Origin: Psychrobacter sp. DAB_AL43B
Lineage (GTDB): Bacteria; Pseudomonadota; Gammaproteobacteria; Pseudomonadales; Moraxellaceae
Length of the DNA: 64,000 bases
Direction: 5' to 3'
Assembly (NCBI RefSeq): GCF_900168255.1
Contig: NZ_LT799838.1
Location: 1,736,001-1,800,000 of the forward strand
The translations under genes and the position numbers were made by a program. Under the pieces are notes generated by a model. That model ran no database searches. It saw nothing but the letters and a program-made list of their open reading frames with translations, and had not been told where the DNA came from. This document shows, piece by piece, positions 63,939 to 64,000 of this stretch. Position 1 is the first letter of the stretch. Each line of letters opens with the position of its first letter.

Positions 63939-63978
63939 TTTTAGTAAGGTAGGAATATTCCTATGTAAAAACCGCAAC

Positions 63979-63994
63979 ATGACAAAATTGTCAT
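63979..63994. promoter_or_regulatory. second copper regulator box at the right edge
   Basis: ATGACAAAATTGTCAT is a perfect TGACA-N4-TGTCA dyad. The surrounding bases (AATATTCCTAT before it, ACCGCAAC just before, CATCTTAGC after) repeat the copA promoter at 61190-61229. It should serve a gene that starts outside the window. Confidence 0.72.
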
Positions 63995-64000
63995 CTTAGC

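Overview
The window looks like a chromosomal segment of a Moraxellaceae bacterium, most likely Psychrobacter. This is inferred from gene content and protein style: a CYP153-type P450 with a ferredoxin, an eptA-pmrAB-dgkA cluster like those around Moraxella/Psychrobacter lipid A modification genes, a BapA-like adhesin, AT-rich intergenic DNA, and many IS3-family elements. No database search was possible.

Layout. 1-3.6 kb: a fatty-acid beta-oxidation operon on the minus strand (acyl-CoA dehydrogenase, thiolase, and a FadB-like multifunctional enzyme running off the left edge) behind a perfect 26-bp palindrome. 3.8-9.0 kb: an insertion-sequence island (an intact-looking IS3 element, an IS982 element, and an internally deleted IS3 relic) around a probable type VI secretion VRR-Nuc-like toxin with a DUF3396/TsiV-like immunity gene; the upstream delivery gene survives only as a 40-codon tail. 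9.3-12.1 kb: an M60/ImpA-like secreted metallopeptidase lipoprotein. 12.4-20.2 kb: a PAP2 phosphatase, then eptA-pmrA-pmrB, dgkA, a second PAP2 protein and a VIT-family transporter. CTTAA-N6-CTTAA boxes with a -10 at fixed distance lie before eptA, before dgkA, and about 320 bp before yceI. 20.6-25.1 kb: yceI, a triheme cytochrome c, a Tat-exported flavin amine oxidase and a monoheme lipoprotein cytochrome, which together look like a periplasmic amine dehydrogenase chain.

25.2-34.4 kb: housekeeping and catabolic genes (DUF1003 protein, M14 carboxypeptidase, AcuI-like reductase, PEP carboxylase), then a decayed locus in which a GntP-type permease start is fused by deletion to a frameshifted mmsA tail beside an IclR regulator. 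34.8-40.5 kb: a hexapeptide-repeat (KDDKSN/D) hydrophilic protein, an orphan SidA/IucD-type N-hydroxylase, and a Cd/Pb/Zn efflux ATPase with a divergent MerR-family regulator and a clear MerR-type operator. 40.7-48.5 kb: a probable alkane or terminal-alkyl oxidation cluster (CYP153-like P450, ferredoxin, iron alcohol dehydrogenase, aldehyde dehydrogenase, two AraC-family regulators); each regulator start is preceded by direct repeats spaced 21 bp. 48.7-52.1 kb: small unknown genes including a DUF4926-like one, TruC, and a rotted IS3 copy. 52.3-57.0 kb: a 16-copy pentanucleotide tract, an OmpA-family lipoprotein and a BapA-like repeat adhesin. 57.3-58.5 kb: an inactivated IS3-family element that splits a small ATGA-coupled gene. 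58.9-64.0 kb: a CusSR/CopRS-like two-component system and a CopA-type copper ATPase with two N-terminal Cys/His metal-binding modules. The copper promoter sequence recurs at the right edge, so the copper regulon probably continues outside the window.

A 76-78 bp hairpin repeat occurs three times in intergenic DNA, with stem sequences that differ between copies yet stay paired. Many start codons were moved downstream from the longest open frame because a Shine-Dalgarno sequence supports an internal start; these cases are stated.
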